A stretch of DNA of 64,000 nt from Cochleicola gelatinilyticus (GCF_001637325.1 NZ_LRXL01000026.1:558001-622000), one strand, 5' to 3'; positions 1-7,442 are shown, numbered from the stretch's first letter. Translations and numbers: made by a program. Notes: a model not told the origin generated them from the sequence alone.

Positions 1-1142
1 AAGGACCAAGAATTAGTTCCGAACTTTCTATAGCCGGACGTTATATTGTTCTTGTTCCTTTTTCTGATCGCATATCTATTTCACAAAAAATAGAATCGAA
101 AGAAGAAAAGGAAAGGCTCAAACGATTAATCATGAGTATTCGACCCAAAGGATTTGGTGTTATAATACGTACCGTTGCAGAAGGCAAAAAAGTAGCAGAA
201 CTGGATAGAGATTTACAAAATCTCATGGATCGCTGGACAGCGATGTGTAAAAAGCTACGAGGAGCACACCATCCTTCAAAGGTGTTAAGCGAGTTAGACA
301 GAGGAGCTTCTATTATTCGAGATATTTTTAACGATTCCTTTACAAATATCTGTATCGACGATGAAACTCTTTACTTGCAAATAAAAGATTATGTTGCGGA
401 GATCGCTCCCAATAAAGAAGGAATTGTAAAATTGTACGATTCGAACGTCCCAATGTTTGAGAAATTTGGGATCGAGCGACAAATTAAGACCTCTTTCGGA
501 AAAACAGTCTCTGGAAGTAAAGGAGCCTATTTAGTTATTGAACACACTGAAGCGATGCACGTCATCGATGTAAACAGTGGGAACCGAAGTAACAAATCTA
601 AGAATCAAGAAGATACGGCCCTAGAAGTAAACATGATCGCTGCAAGTGATGTTGCAAGACAACTTCGACTGCGCGATATGGGTGGAATTATTGTAGTAGA
701 CTTTATCGATATGGCAAGTGCTGCCAATAGAAAAAAACTCTACAACTATCTTCGTGACGAAATGAAAGAAGATAGAGCAAAACATAAAATTCTCCCTCCG
801 AGTAAATTCGGATTGATTCAAATTACCCGCCAACGCGTGCGTCCGGAAATGAATATTAAAACACGCGAAGAAGCCCCCGGAGGCGAAGATGGCGAAATTG
901 AAGCACCTATCATTGTGGTAGATCGCATCAATGAAGAAGTAAAACGCCTTTTTAAAAAGGACTATAAAAAGATCACGCTAAATGCACATCCTTTTATAGC
1001 AGCCTTTTTAACAAAAGGATTTCCATCGATACGAACCAAATGGTTCATGGAGCATAAAAAGTGGGTGAAAATTCAACCCCGAGATGCATACACCTATCTG
1101 GAATATCATTTCCACGATAAAAATGGTGAACCATTAAAGTAA
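1..1142 (+). CDS. rng: Ribonuclease E/G family protein (5' end outside window)
   Basis: Endoribonuclease of the RNase E/G family, which trims rRNA and degrades mRNA in the cytoplasm. The reading frame is open from base 3, so the start lies upstream; about 379 C-terminal residues are present, against roughly 500 in full-length RNase G. Seen: the motif GRYIVLVPFSDRISIS, then the two Mg-binding segments, HVIDVNSGNRS and GGIIVVDFIDM, whose Asp residues match the RNase E catalytic pair, then TRQRVRP. The Cys-x-x-Cys zinc-link of E. coli RNase E, expected just after TRQR, is absent and replaced by an acidic linker (TREEAPGGEDGE); I recall this as usual in Bacteroidota. A hairpin terminator follows 16 bases after the stop. 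The first ATG inside the window (132) is internal and not the start. Confidence 0.93.
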   Translation, partial: GPRISSELSIAGRYIVLVPFSDRISISQKIESKEEKERLKRLIMSIRPKGFGVIIRTVAEGKKVAELDRDLQNLMDRWTAMCKKLRGAHHPSKVLSELDRGASIIRDIFNDSFTNICIDDETLYLQIKDYVAEIAPNKEGIVKLYDSNVPMFEKFGIERQIKTSFGKTVSGSKGAYLVIEHTEAMHVIDVNSGNRSNKSKNQEDTALEVNMIAASDVARQLRLRDMGGIIVVDFIDMASAANRKKLYNYLRDEMKEDRAKHKILPPSKFGLIQITRQRVRPEMNIKTREEAPGGEDGEIEAPIIVVDRINEEVKRLFKKDYKKITLNAHPFIAAFLTKGFPSIRTKWFMEHKKWVKIQPRDAYTYLEYHFHDKNGEPLK

Positions 1143-1158
1143 GATGAACTATACATTT

Positions 1159-1194
1159 AAACCCTCCCTAGCATGAGCTTTGGAGGGTTTTTTT
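1159..1194 (+). terminator. Intrinsic terminator after the RNase E/G gene
   Basis: Nine-base stem AAACCCTCC (1159-1167) pairs with GGAGGGTTT (1182-1190), followed by a run of T. It lies just after the stop at 1142. Confidence 0.85.
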
Positions 1195-1207
1195 ATGCAT
1201 TATTGTT

Positions 1208-1286
1208 GGGCATTCCCCTCCTACGCTAAAGCTTCGAAGGGTCGGGCTTTCAGCGCTACACGGTAGCTTGCTTCAATCCCTAATGC
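1208..1286 (+). repeat. 79-bp folded intergenic element, copy 1
   Basis: This copy shares exact length and internal spacing with 35239-35317 (61 of 79 positions identical by my hand alignment). Parts: terminal inverted repeat GCATT (1210-1214) with AATGC (1282-1286); CCCT (1216-1219) with AGGG (1238-1241); conserved GGGTCGGGCT (1239-1248); and a tight hairpin GCTAC-ACG-GTAGC (1255-1267). In the other copy the terminal arms are GCAAG and CTTGC, so both changed pairs are compensated. There is no ORF in it. It resembles dispersed intergenic repeats I remember from flavobacterial genomes, but I cannot name a described family. Confidence 0.8.
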
Positions 1287-1344
1287 AAAAAAGTTCTTCC
1301 CTCGTTCCACATTCCGATCCAATAAAATAAACGCCACAAAACAG

Positions 1345-1352
1345 TATCTTTG
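1345..1352 (+). promoter_or_regulatory. -7 promoter box of recX (TATCTTTG)
   Basis: Exact match to the Bacteroidota -7 consensus TAnnTTTG, ending six bases before the ATG at 1359. It overlaps the TTG at 1350, which argues against that TTG being the start. I see no clean -33 TTG. Confidence 0.7.
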
Positions 1353-1358
1353 AATGCT

Positions 1359-1838
1359 ATGCAATACCAACACAAAACCTATTCTGTAACAGAAGCCCAA
1401 GCACGATTAGAAAACTATTGTGCCTACCAAGAGCGTTGCCATAAGGAAGTGCGGCAAAAGTTACGGGATATGAACATGATTCCAGATGCAATCGATCTTA
1501 TAATAAATCATTTGCTTCAAGAGAACTACCTAAATGAAACCCGGTTTGCGCAGGCGTTTGCGCGGGGAAAATTCAGAACCAAAAAATGGGGAAAAAATCG
1601 TATTATACGTGAATTAAAATTCAGAGAGATCTCTGCCTACAATATAAAAACAGCGCTCAAAGAAATTCCAGAAAGCGAATACACTGCGACGTTTCATGAA
1701 CTTGCAGACAAACGTTTAAAGCAACTTGCTTCCGAAGAAAACCTTCAGAAAAAAAAGAAAAAATTAGCCGACTATCTACTGTATCGTGGCTGGGAATCGC
1801 ATTGGGTGTATGACAAGGTACGGGAACTTACAAATTAA
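1359..1838 (+). CDS. recX: Regulatory protein RecX
   Basis: RecX modulates RecA filament assembly and so limits recombination and the SOS response. The 159-residue protein has the three-helix repeat pattern of the family: YSVTEAQARLENYCAYQ near the N-terminus, CHKEVRQKL, the YLNETRFAQAFARGK segment, then the basic WGKNRIIRELK helix typical of RecX, and a C-terminal third repeat (LADYLLYRGW). I chose ATG 1359 rather than the in-frame TTG at 1350 because the TTG forms part of the -7 box; transcription would begin at or just before the ATG, leaving almost no leader. The 3' end overlaps the convergent gene at 1828 by 11 bases. There is no neighbouring recA in the window. Confidence 0.92.
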   Translation: MQYQHKTYSVTEAQARLENYCAYQERCHKEVRQKLRDMNMIPDAIDLIINHLLQENYLNETRFAQAFARGKFRTKKWGKNRIIRELKFREISAYNIKTALKEIPESEYTATFHELADKRLKQLASEENLQKKKKKLADYLLYRGWESHWVYDKVRELTN

Positions 1839-2319
1839 AAGAAGCCCCTACACTCATAGTAAACTGGTTGTTTAATTGTTCGGCTGGAGTTAACGCCTCG
1901 GTATTGTATTTTGAAAAAGGGGCGCGCAGTTCTGTAAAAACCCCAAAACCAGATGTAAAAAAATACCGCAACCCTAAATGACCTCCAAAATTACGAAGTC
2001 CAACATACAAGCCGGGATACACATCGAAGTTGGGATCAATATTTAGTACATTGCCCAAATGTGCATTAAAGCGTCCTTGCAGCTCAAATCGATCTTGAAA
2101 TTCTGCTCCTAAGATTTCATCAACGTTAAGCACATAACTTGAAAAAACTCCCAAAGAAATATTCTCTCCAAAACCAAAATCTAGTGAAGCGCCTATTCCT
2201 GTTCCCTCTTCTTGAAACTGAGCGCCTACTTGAAACTTCACGTCTCCCTTACCGGAATACGATTGTGCAATACAAACGGAAAAATAAAAGAAGCAGAAAA
2301 TGAATAGAAGTTGTTTCAT
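1828..2319 (-). CDS. Small outer-membrane beta-barrel protein (DUF6646-like)
   Basis: A 163-residue protein with a signal peptide (MKQLLFIFCFFYFSVCIAQ, cleavage after about residue 19) and alternating hydrophobic and polar beta-strands rich in Gly and aromatic residues: VGAQFQ, SLDFGFGENISLGVF, VYPGLYVGLRNFGGHLGLRYFF, ending SVGASFNL. This is the pattern of an eight-strand outer-membrane barrel. I recall the family as DUF6646, confined to Flavobacteriia and of unknown function; that name is from memory. The promoter may lie in the 45-base gap to the cupin gene upstream, where TACCTTTA is a near match to the -7 box. Its stop region overlaps recX, tail to tail. Confidence 0.8.
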   Translation of the reverse strand: MKQLLFIFCFFYFSVCIAQSYSGKGDVKFQVGAQFQEEGTGIGASLDFGFGENISLGVFSSYVLNVDEILGAEFQDRFELQGRFNAHLGNVLNIDPNFDVYPGLYVGLRNFGGHLGLRYFFTSGFGVFTELRAPFSKYNTEALTPAEQLNNQFTMSVGASFNL

Positions 2320-2364
2320 AACACCAAATTTCTACTATAAAGGTAACGGAAAATGTAATCGATC

Positions 2365-3222
2365 TTAGCGCAGTTGCTTATTTGTATTAACAATAGCCTG
2401 TTCATTTTTCTCATCGATCCATTTCTGGCCTTTCAGCTTTCGCATGAGACCATCAAAGTGTCGCATGATCACGATATTATAAACTGCTTTGGCAAGATTT
2501 TTTGGATTTCGGGCAATAGCGCGCAGACTCATGGAGAATCCGGGTGTAAGGTATTTCATATAATGCCAGTAACCTTCAGGCATGTATAATACGTTTCCGT
2601 GTTCGAGGTGGGTTTTAAAACCTTTGGCTTTTTTAAGCGCCGGCCATTTGTCGTAATCCGGATTGGAAAAATCGATATCCTCACGAACGATCAACGAATG
2701 CGGAATTTTATACAAATAATTATTTTGCTGCTGATCGAACAAGATCACTTCTTTTTTTCCGTGAAAATGAAAATGAAAAATATTCGCTAGATCAATGTCG
2801 TAATGCATGAATGTATGCGAATTTCGCCCACCGAAAAACATCATGGGCAAACCTTTCATTAATTTTAATCCGAAGTCGGGATAGCTAAAATCCTTCTGAA
2901 GTTGCGGTACTTCCTTTAAAATATTCCAAAGAAAAATTCGGTATTTCGTAGGTTCCCTTTTTAGTAAATCGACGTACTCACGCATTTTCATTGTAGCATG
3001 CGGTTGGTTAAATCCGTCTTCGTGATGTACGGGGCGATCGTCGTACAAGGGAACTGTTTTATCCCCGGCGACTTCTGCCATATAATCAAGATCCCATTTC
3101 GAAAAAGCAGGCCAGTCTTCGATAAAACGCTCAATAACCACAGGCTTTTGTGGCTTGAAATAGTGTTTCAGGAAGTCTTCCTTCGTGATCTCTTTAACTC
3201 TGTCTATTTCCTGTAACTGCAT
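2365..3222 (-). CDS. Cupin-like/JmjC-type Fe(II)-2-oxoglutarate oxygenase
   Basis: Member of the Cupin_8/JmjC-like family, typically Fe(II)- and 2-oxoglutarate-dependent hydroxylases of proteins or small molecules. The 285 residues show the start signature KPVVIERFIEDWPAFSKW (27-43), the metal motif HxD at H140-Y-D142 (THTFMHYDIDLANIF region), and the distal His at H220 in LYMPEGYWHYMKYL. The facial triad is therefore complete. After the cupin fold there is a helical C-terminus of about 50 residues (AKAVYNIVIMRHFDGLMRKL). Its substrate cannot be told from the sequence. It has its own promoter box close upstream and may be transcribed on into the barrel gene 45 bases downstream. The product is predicted cytoplasmic, with no signal peptide. 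Confidence 0.87.
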   Translation of the reverse strand: MQLQEIDRVKEITKEDFLKHYFKPQKPVVIERFIEDWPAFSKWDLDYMAEVAGDKTVPLYDDRPVHHEDGFNQPHATMKMREYVDLLKREPTKYRIFLWNILKEVPQLQKDFSYPDFGLKLMKGLPMMFFGGRNSHTFMHYDIDLANIFHFHFHGKKEVILFDQQQNNYLYKIPHSLIVREDIDFSNPDYDKWPALKKAKGFKTHLEHGNVLYMPEGYWHYMKYLTPGFSMSLRAIARNPKNLAKAVYNIVIMRHFDGLMRKLKGQKWIDEKNEQAIVNTNKQLR

Positions 3223-3239
3223 AAATGTATTGAAGACAA

Positions 3240-3247
3240 CAAAAATA
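3240..3247 (-). promoter_or_regulatory. -7 promoter box of the cupin gene (TATTTTTG)
   Basis: Exact TAnnTTTG match on the minus strand, 17 bases before the ATG at 3222. A TTG about 16 bases further upstream could be the -33 element. Confidence 0.6.
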
Positions 3248-3282
3248 AGAAACTTCTCCTTAACAATTTCTTAAAGAAAAGG

Positions 3283-4374
3283 TTACTTTATCGATGCTTT
3301 TGTCTTTGCTTCTTCGTTTCGTTCTATGGTATGTCCCGGACGTGACCATCGCGGTTTTTCACCTAAAGGTACATGCTTAGATTCTGAAGCCTCCACAGTT
3401 TCGGGTTGTGCTTTCTTTACGAAAGGCTTCATAGGCTGTAGTCCTAATAATTTAAACATTTCCATATCCTCATTAACATCGGGATTTGGTGTTGTTAACA
3501 GTTTATCTCCAGCAAAGATCGAGTTGGCTCCAGCAAAGAAACACATGGCTTGTCCTTCACGACTCATCTCGGTACGACCTGCAGAAAGACGCACTTGTGT
3601 TTGTGGCATTACAATTCGTGTTGTAGCAACCATTCGAATCATCTCCCAGATAGAGATGGGCTCTATTTCTTCCATCGGAGTTCCTTCTACGGCCACTAAT
3701 GCATTAATAGGCACCGACTCGGGTTGTGGACTTAACGAAGCCAATGCTACGAGCATCCCGGCTCTGTCCTCTACTTTTTCGCCCATCCCGATAATTCCAC
3801 CGCTACACACTGTCACATTTGTTTTGCGCACGTTATCGATCGTGTCTAATCGATCTTGAAAGGCACGAGTTGAAATTACATCTTTGTAATAATCTTCAGA
3901 AGTGTCTAGATTGTGATTGTATGCATACAACCCCGCTTCTGCCAATCGCTTTGCTTGATTTTCGGTGATCATTCCTAGTGTACAACACACTTCCATATCG
4001 AGTTTATTAATGGTTCGTACCATCTCTAACACTTGATCGAATTCTGCTCCATCTTTTACATTTCGCCACGCAGCCCCCATACACACACGAGAACTCCCGG
4101 AAGCTTTTGCACGAAGTGCCTGTGCTTTTACATGTGAGACCGTCATGAGATCGTTACCTTCAATATCGGTATGGTATCGTGCCGCTTGTGGACAATACCC
4201 ACAGTCTTCGGGACATCCCCCTGTTTTTATAGAAAGCAACGTAGATACCTGCACCTGATTCGGATTATGAAACTCACGATGCACTGTTGCCGCTTCATAC
4301 AGCAACTCCATCATCGGTTTATTATAAGTGGCTAAAATTTCTTCTTTGGTCCAGTCGTGTTTTATCGTACTCAT
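3283..4374 (-). CDS. bioB: Biotin synthase
   Basis: Radical-SAM enzyme that inserts sulfur into dethiobiotin, the last step of biotin synthesis. The 4Fe-4S cluster motif is C54-x3-C58-x2-C61 (GGCPEDCGYCPQAARY). Ligands of the sacrificial 2Fe-2S cluster are all visible: C98 (SSRVCMGAAW), C130 (MEVCCTLG), C190 (TVCSGGIIGMGE) and R262 (QVRLSAGRTEM). The protein is 363 residues, with a polar tail of about 35 residues after the barrel (EASESKHVPLGEKPRW...) that E. coli BioB lacks. It lies downstream of the ketoacyl synthase gene on the same strand with a 160-base gap. That gap holds a good -7 box, so bioB probably also has its own promoter with a leader of about 125 bases. Confidence 0.97.
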   Translation of the reverse strand: MSTIKHDWTKEEILATYNKPMMELLYEAATVHREFHNPNQVQVSTLLSIKTGGCPEDCGYCPQAARYHTDIEGNDLMTVSHVKAQALRAKASGSSRVCMGAAWRNVKDGAEFDQVLEMVRTINKLDMEVCCTLGMITENQAKRLAEAGLYAYNHNLDTSEDYYKDVISTRAFQDRLDTIDNVRKTNVTVCSGGIIGMGEKVEDRAGMLVALASLSPQPESVPINALVAVEGTPMEEIEPISIWEMIRMVATTRIVMPQTQVRLSAGRTEMSREGQAMCFFAGANSIFAGDKLLTTPNPDVNEDMEMFKLLGLQPMKPFVKKAQPETVEASESKHVPLGEKPRWSRPGHTIERNEEAKTKASIK

Positions 4375-4514
4375 ACTGTTATATAGGTTAGGGGCTTGCC
4401 TCTCAAAACGTTTAAGGATTGTAAAAGGTGAGGCGATTCGCTGTACCTTTATTATAAACTTTTCTTGTTTCGTAATAAGAAGTCGCTGCTATCCTCAAGC
4501 CGGTTTCAAAAATA
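4375..4514 (-). promoter_or_regulatory. bioB promoter and long 5' leader
   Basis: A -7 box TATTTTTG lies at 4507-4514 (minus), immediately after the ketoacyl synthase stop region. Transcription from it would give bioB a leader of about 125 bases, far longer than the 4-20 bases seen at most starts here. GGCTTG near the leader's 5' end can pair with CAAGCC near the bioB start, and a second small stem (AAAGG with CCTTT) lies between. No described biotin riboswitch exists and no BirA-type operator is visible. Confidence 0.45.
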
Positions 4515-4534
4515 AATAAAAAGTTTAGAGTCTC

Positions 4535-5692
4535 TTATGGTTTTGTAATTATAATACTCACCGCATTTCCACCAAATCCTACAGCATTCACCAAGATGTG
4601 TTTTAATTGTTTGGGGAAATGGCCCGCATTCTCATAGAACGGATTCTCTATGAACCTGTTATGCATTAACATAAACGTCGCCATTTCGATACTTAGCATT
4701 CCCGAGGCTCCAAATGTATGTCCTACCATCCATTTATTCGAAGTAAGTAGCGGTTTATTTTTTCCGAAGCATGCCTCGATCGCATTGTATTCAGCAAGAT
4801 CTCCTTTTACCGTTCCCGGGGCATGCAACACGACAGCATCAACGGTTTCCAGTCCTGCTTTTTGAAGCGCCATCTTCATAGACTTTTGAAAACATTTTGC
4901 ATCTTCAGAAATAGAACTATTGTGAACTAATGTTTCTGAAGCATAGCCATATCCGCTTATCACAGCGACTGTACGTTCCGAAATTCCTTTCTCCAACACA
5001 GCGACCGCAGCCCCTTCCCCAAGGATCATGGTGTTTTTTTTCTTCGGAAAACGCATCGATTCGCATGCCAATGCATTCTCCGAGGTGGAATATAGTTTTA
5101 AAGCGTTCATTTGCGCCATCGTAAACGGCGTTAGTGCGGCTTCACTGCCACCTACGATAAAGGCATCTGCCATGTCTGCCTGTAACCAAGCAACTCCATT
5201 TAACAAGGCATGTAATGCGGTAGAACACGTCACCGAATGCCCAATTTCCACGCCATCGATCCCTAATTCTTGCCCCACCCAAGAAGAAATATTTCCTAAT
5301 GTGGTGGTGGGTGATGTATAGGCAGATACTTTTTGATGCTTCAGAAAATCGGAATGGTAATTTTCAAATAATTGTGTGGCCCCTCTTGAAGAACCAATAT
5401 TGATCCCAAGGTGTTGCTTCTGAAACTGTTCCGAAGTAAACGCACTTTTAGCCGCAGCGATGGCGAGCAGTACCGAACGATCTAGTTTTTTATAAGCATC
5501 CTTTTCCTTCTGAAGCTGCTGTAGAATGGCTTCCCCTTTTGAAGTAATTTTTGAAACTACTGCTTCTACATCTCCAAACTCCTTTGTACTGAATACAGGT
5601 TGCTGCGCACAATAGGTTTTCCAGACTTCTAGAGGTGTAACTCCAAGTGCAGATACAGATGAAATTCCGGTTATGGAAATAGGTTGGTTCAA
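4535..5692 (-). CDS. Beta-ketoacyl synthase of the biotin locus (FabF/KAS-II-like)
   Basis: Condensing enzyme with the complete Cys-His-His triad of the KAS I/II class: C156 (GHSVTCSTALHAL), H290 (VVLHAPGT) and H325 (WMVGHTFGASG). At 385 residues it is shorter than housekeeping FabF (about 415). It starts with ITGISSVSALG. The start is TTG at 5692: no ATG lies near, and a perfect -7 box sits 16 bases upstream. It lies between bioA and bioB and is co-directional with both. By family it condenses malonyl-ACP with an acyl primer. Inference: it may build or divert a chain for pimeloyl-ACP, since no bioC, bioH, bioW or bioZ gene is in the window. It could instead be a secondary-lipid KAS linked by chance. 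Confidence 0.88.
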   Translation of the reverse strand: MNQPISITGISSVSALGVTPLEVWKTYCAQQPVFSTKEFGDVEAVVSKITSKGEAILQQLQKEKDAYKKLDRSVLLAIAAAKSAFTSEQFQKQHLGINIGSSRGATQLFENYHSDFLKHQKVSAYTSPTTTLGNISSWVGQELGIDGVEIGHSVTCSTALHALLNGVAWLQADMADAFIVGGSEAALTPFTMAQMNALKLYSTSENALACESMRFPKKKNTMILGEGAAVAVLEKGISERTVAVISGYGYASETLVHNSSISEDAKCFQKSMKMALQKAGLETVDAVVLHAPGTVKGDLAEYNAIEACFGKNKPLLTSNKWMVGHTFGASGMLSIEMATFMLMHNRFIENPFYENAGHFPKQLKHILVNAVGFGGNAVSIIITKP

Positions 5693-5708
5693 ATTTTGTA
5701 ATTTGCTG

Positions 5709-5716
5709 CAAAAATA
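5709..5716 (-). promoter_or_regulatory. -7 promoter box of the ketoacyl synthase gene (TATTTTTG)
   Basis: Exact TAnnTTTG on the minus strand in the 52-base divergent gap; it ends 16 bases before the TTG start at 5692 and supports that start. Confidence 0.65.
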
Positions 5717-5744
5717 ACGGTTCTCTTTTTTGATTTGATTTAAT

Positions 5745-6185
5745 ATGGAAGAAAATATACAACGAAAAAGCTGGTTTAACCGAAATTGGAAATGGGTAGT
5801 TCCAACAGGTGGTTGCCTTGCGCTAATTATTTTTGCGATTGTTTTCGTGGGCAGTATCTTTTTTGGGGTTACTTCGCTTTTATCCGATTCTCAAGCAAAT
5901 ATTGATGCCATGGAAAGAGTAAGATCGAACGAACTAGTGATTAATCGTATTGGAGAACCTATTGAAAGCAATGGAAGCAACGGTGGAAGTATTAATTACG
6001 AGAATGGTTATAGTTCGGCAAACATCACGATTCCCATTAAAGGTCCCAAAGGCGAGGCAGTAATACGTGTTGAAGGTGGGGGTATCGAGAAAACGTGGAC
6101 CTATGAAAAAATGGAGGTGTTTCTTTCTGAAACCAATGAAGTGATCGATCTTTTAAACCCCAACAATACTCTAGATGATTTCTAA
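5745..6185 (+). CDS. Coa1/Tim21-like single-pass membrane protein
   Basis: A 146-residue protein with a basic, aromatic N-terminus (RKSWFNRNWKWVVPTGGC), one transmembrane helix at about 19-43, and a soluble domain outside the membrane ending in predicted beta-strands (SSANITIPIKGPKGEAVIRVEG). The combination of NRNWKWVVPTGG, a helix and xIPIKGPKGEG fits the bacterial 'cytochrome c oxidase assembly factor Coa1' family, though a role in oxidase assembly is not shown for the bacterial members. It is the only plus-strand gene in the biotin locus. It diverges from the ketoacyl synthase and its last 15 bases overlap the end of bioA. No strong -7 box is visible in the short gap. No cytochrome oxidase genes are near, so the family name should be read as homology only. 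Confidence 0.8.
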   Translation: MEENIQRKSWFNRNWKWVVPTGGCLALIIFAIVFVGSIFFGVTSLLSDSQANIDAMERVRSNELVINRIGEPIESNGSNGGSINYENGYSSANITIPIKGPKGEAVIRVEGGGIEKTWTYEKMEVFLSETNEVIDLLNPNNTLDDF

Positions 6186-7442
6186 AACTTCTTTAATTGC
6201 GGTGTAAATGCTTTCAAGCTGTTTGTTGCTTGTTACAAAGGGAGGAAGTATGTATATCGTATTTCCCAACGGACGCAGGTATACACCCCGTTCCATAAAA
6301 TGATTGAACAACCGGTTGCGAAGATCTCCATAGCGCTCCATTTTTACATCGAGATCGATTGCCAGTATCACGCCCAAAACCCGTACTTCGGAAATTTTTG
6401 AGTGCACTTTAATTTTTTCAGTAAATTGGAGGTGTTGCTCGTTAATTCGTACACTATCATTTTGAATTGCTTTGGAAGTAAGCAGATCGATTCCTGCAAT
6501 AGCCGCCGCACAAGCCAACGGGTTGGCACTATACGTATGTGCATGAAAAAAACCTTTGCTTATATCGTCGTCTAAAAAGGCGTTAAATACTTCTTGGGTG
6601 CAACTGGTAATACTCATCGCCATCATTCCTGCGGTTAAGGCTTTACTTAAACACATAATATCGGGTGCAGTTTCCATATATTCGGAAGCGAAGTGTTTCC
6701 CGGTCTTACCGAAACCCGTCATCACTTCATCGGCGATGGTTAGCACATTGTTTTCTTTACACAGCTTCAGAAGTGCTTCTAAACCTTCAGAAGAATGAAA
6801 TTTCATTCCGGCAGCTCCTTGTACCAACGGTTCGTATACAAAAGCTGCGCAGTCGTTTTCAGAAATAAGTTGTTGTAATACTGCTAAAACTTTGGCTGAA
6901 TTTTCTTTTTGTGGGGCAGGAATGCGCACTACTTTCAGAAAAAAATCTTCGAACGGACCATTATATACGGAAAGTCCCGAAACGCTCATCGCACCAAAAG
7001 TATCTCCGTGAAATCCATTTTCGAAAGCAATTAGAGTGTCCTTTTTTTCTCCTTTATTATGATGAAACTGAAGTGCCATTTTAATTGCGGCTTCTACTGC
7101 TGTGGATCCGTTGTCGTTGAAGAACATTTTTTGTTGATTCTCTGGTAGGATTGCCATGAGTTTTTCTGAAAGTTCGACTGCCGGTTCGTGTGTAAATCCC
7201 GTAAACACGATCTGATCGAGTTTTAACATTTGCGCGGCAACCTTTGAAGTGATGGTGGCGTTGCAATGACCATACATGGCAGTGTACCAAGAAGCGATGC
7301 CGTCGAGGTATTCTTTCCCTTGTTCATCGTACAGAACGGCTCCTTTAGCTTGAACAATTCCTATAGGAGGGGCGCTGTTTTTATGTTGTGTAAGGGGATG
7401 CCAAAGGTGGCGTTGATCCCGTTGTGAAAGTGAGTTTTTCAT
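6171..7442 (-). CDS. bioA: Adenosylmethionine--8-amino-7-oxononanoate aminotransferase
   Basis: PLP enzyme that uses S-adenosylmethionine as amino donor to make 7,8-diaminopelargonate. It is 423 residues, the family's usual length. Seen: the BioA start signature HLWHPLTQH, then SWYTAMYGHCN (50-61, the substrate-side loop), NGSTAVEAAIKMA (PLP phosphate site), HGDTFGAMSVSG, D238 in TIADEVMTGFGKTG, and PLP lysine K267 in MCLSKALTAG. It is the last gene of the minus-strand unit bioF-DUF2007-bioD-bioA, 34 bases after bioD. Its 3' end overlaps the Coa1-like gene on the other strand by 15 bases, and no terminator is visible there. Confidence 0.96.
   Translation of the reverse strand: MKNSLSQRDQRHLWHPLTQHKNSAPPIGIVQAKGAVLYDEQGKEYLDGIASWYTAMYGHCNATITSKVAAQMLKLDQIVFTGFTHEPAVELSEKLMAILPENQQKMFFNDNGSTAVEAAIKMALQFHHNKGEKKDTLIAFENGFHGDTFGAMSVSGLSVYNGPFEDFFLKVVRIPAPQKENSAKVLAVLQQLISENDCAAFVYEPLVQGAAGMKFHSSEGLEALLKLCKENNVLTIADEVMTGFGKTGKHFASEYMETAPDIMCLSKALTAGMMAMSITSCTQEVFNAFLDDDISKGFFHAHTYSANPLACAAAIAGIDLLTSKAIQNDSVRINEQHLQFTEKIKVHSKISEVRVLGVILAIDLDVKMERYGDLRNRLFNHFMERGVYLRPLGNTIYILPPFVTSNKQLESIYTAIKEVLEII

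Noticed and set aside
1208-1286. Integron attC site
   Set aside because: The element has folded arms, but lacks the GTTRRRY/RYYYAAC core sites, and there is no integrase or gene cassette array.
1350-1358. TTG 1350 as the start of recX
   Set aside because: The TTG is part of the exact -7 box TATCTTTG, so it precedes the transcription start.
3326-3859. 177-codon ORF opposite bioB
   Set aside because: Shadow frame of a fully supported biotin synthase; product has no recognisable features.
4375-4534. BirA operator or known riboswitch before bioB
   Set aside because: No TTGTAAAC-type paired half-sites and no match to a riboswitch I can recall; only weak stems.
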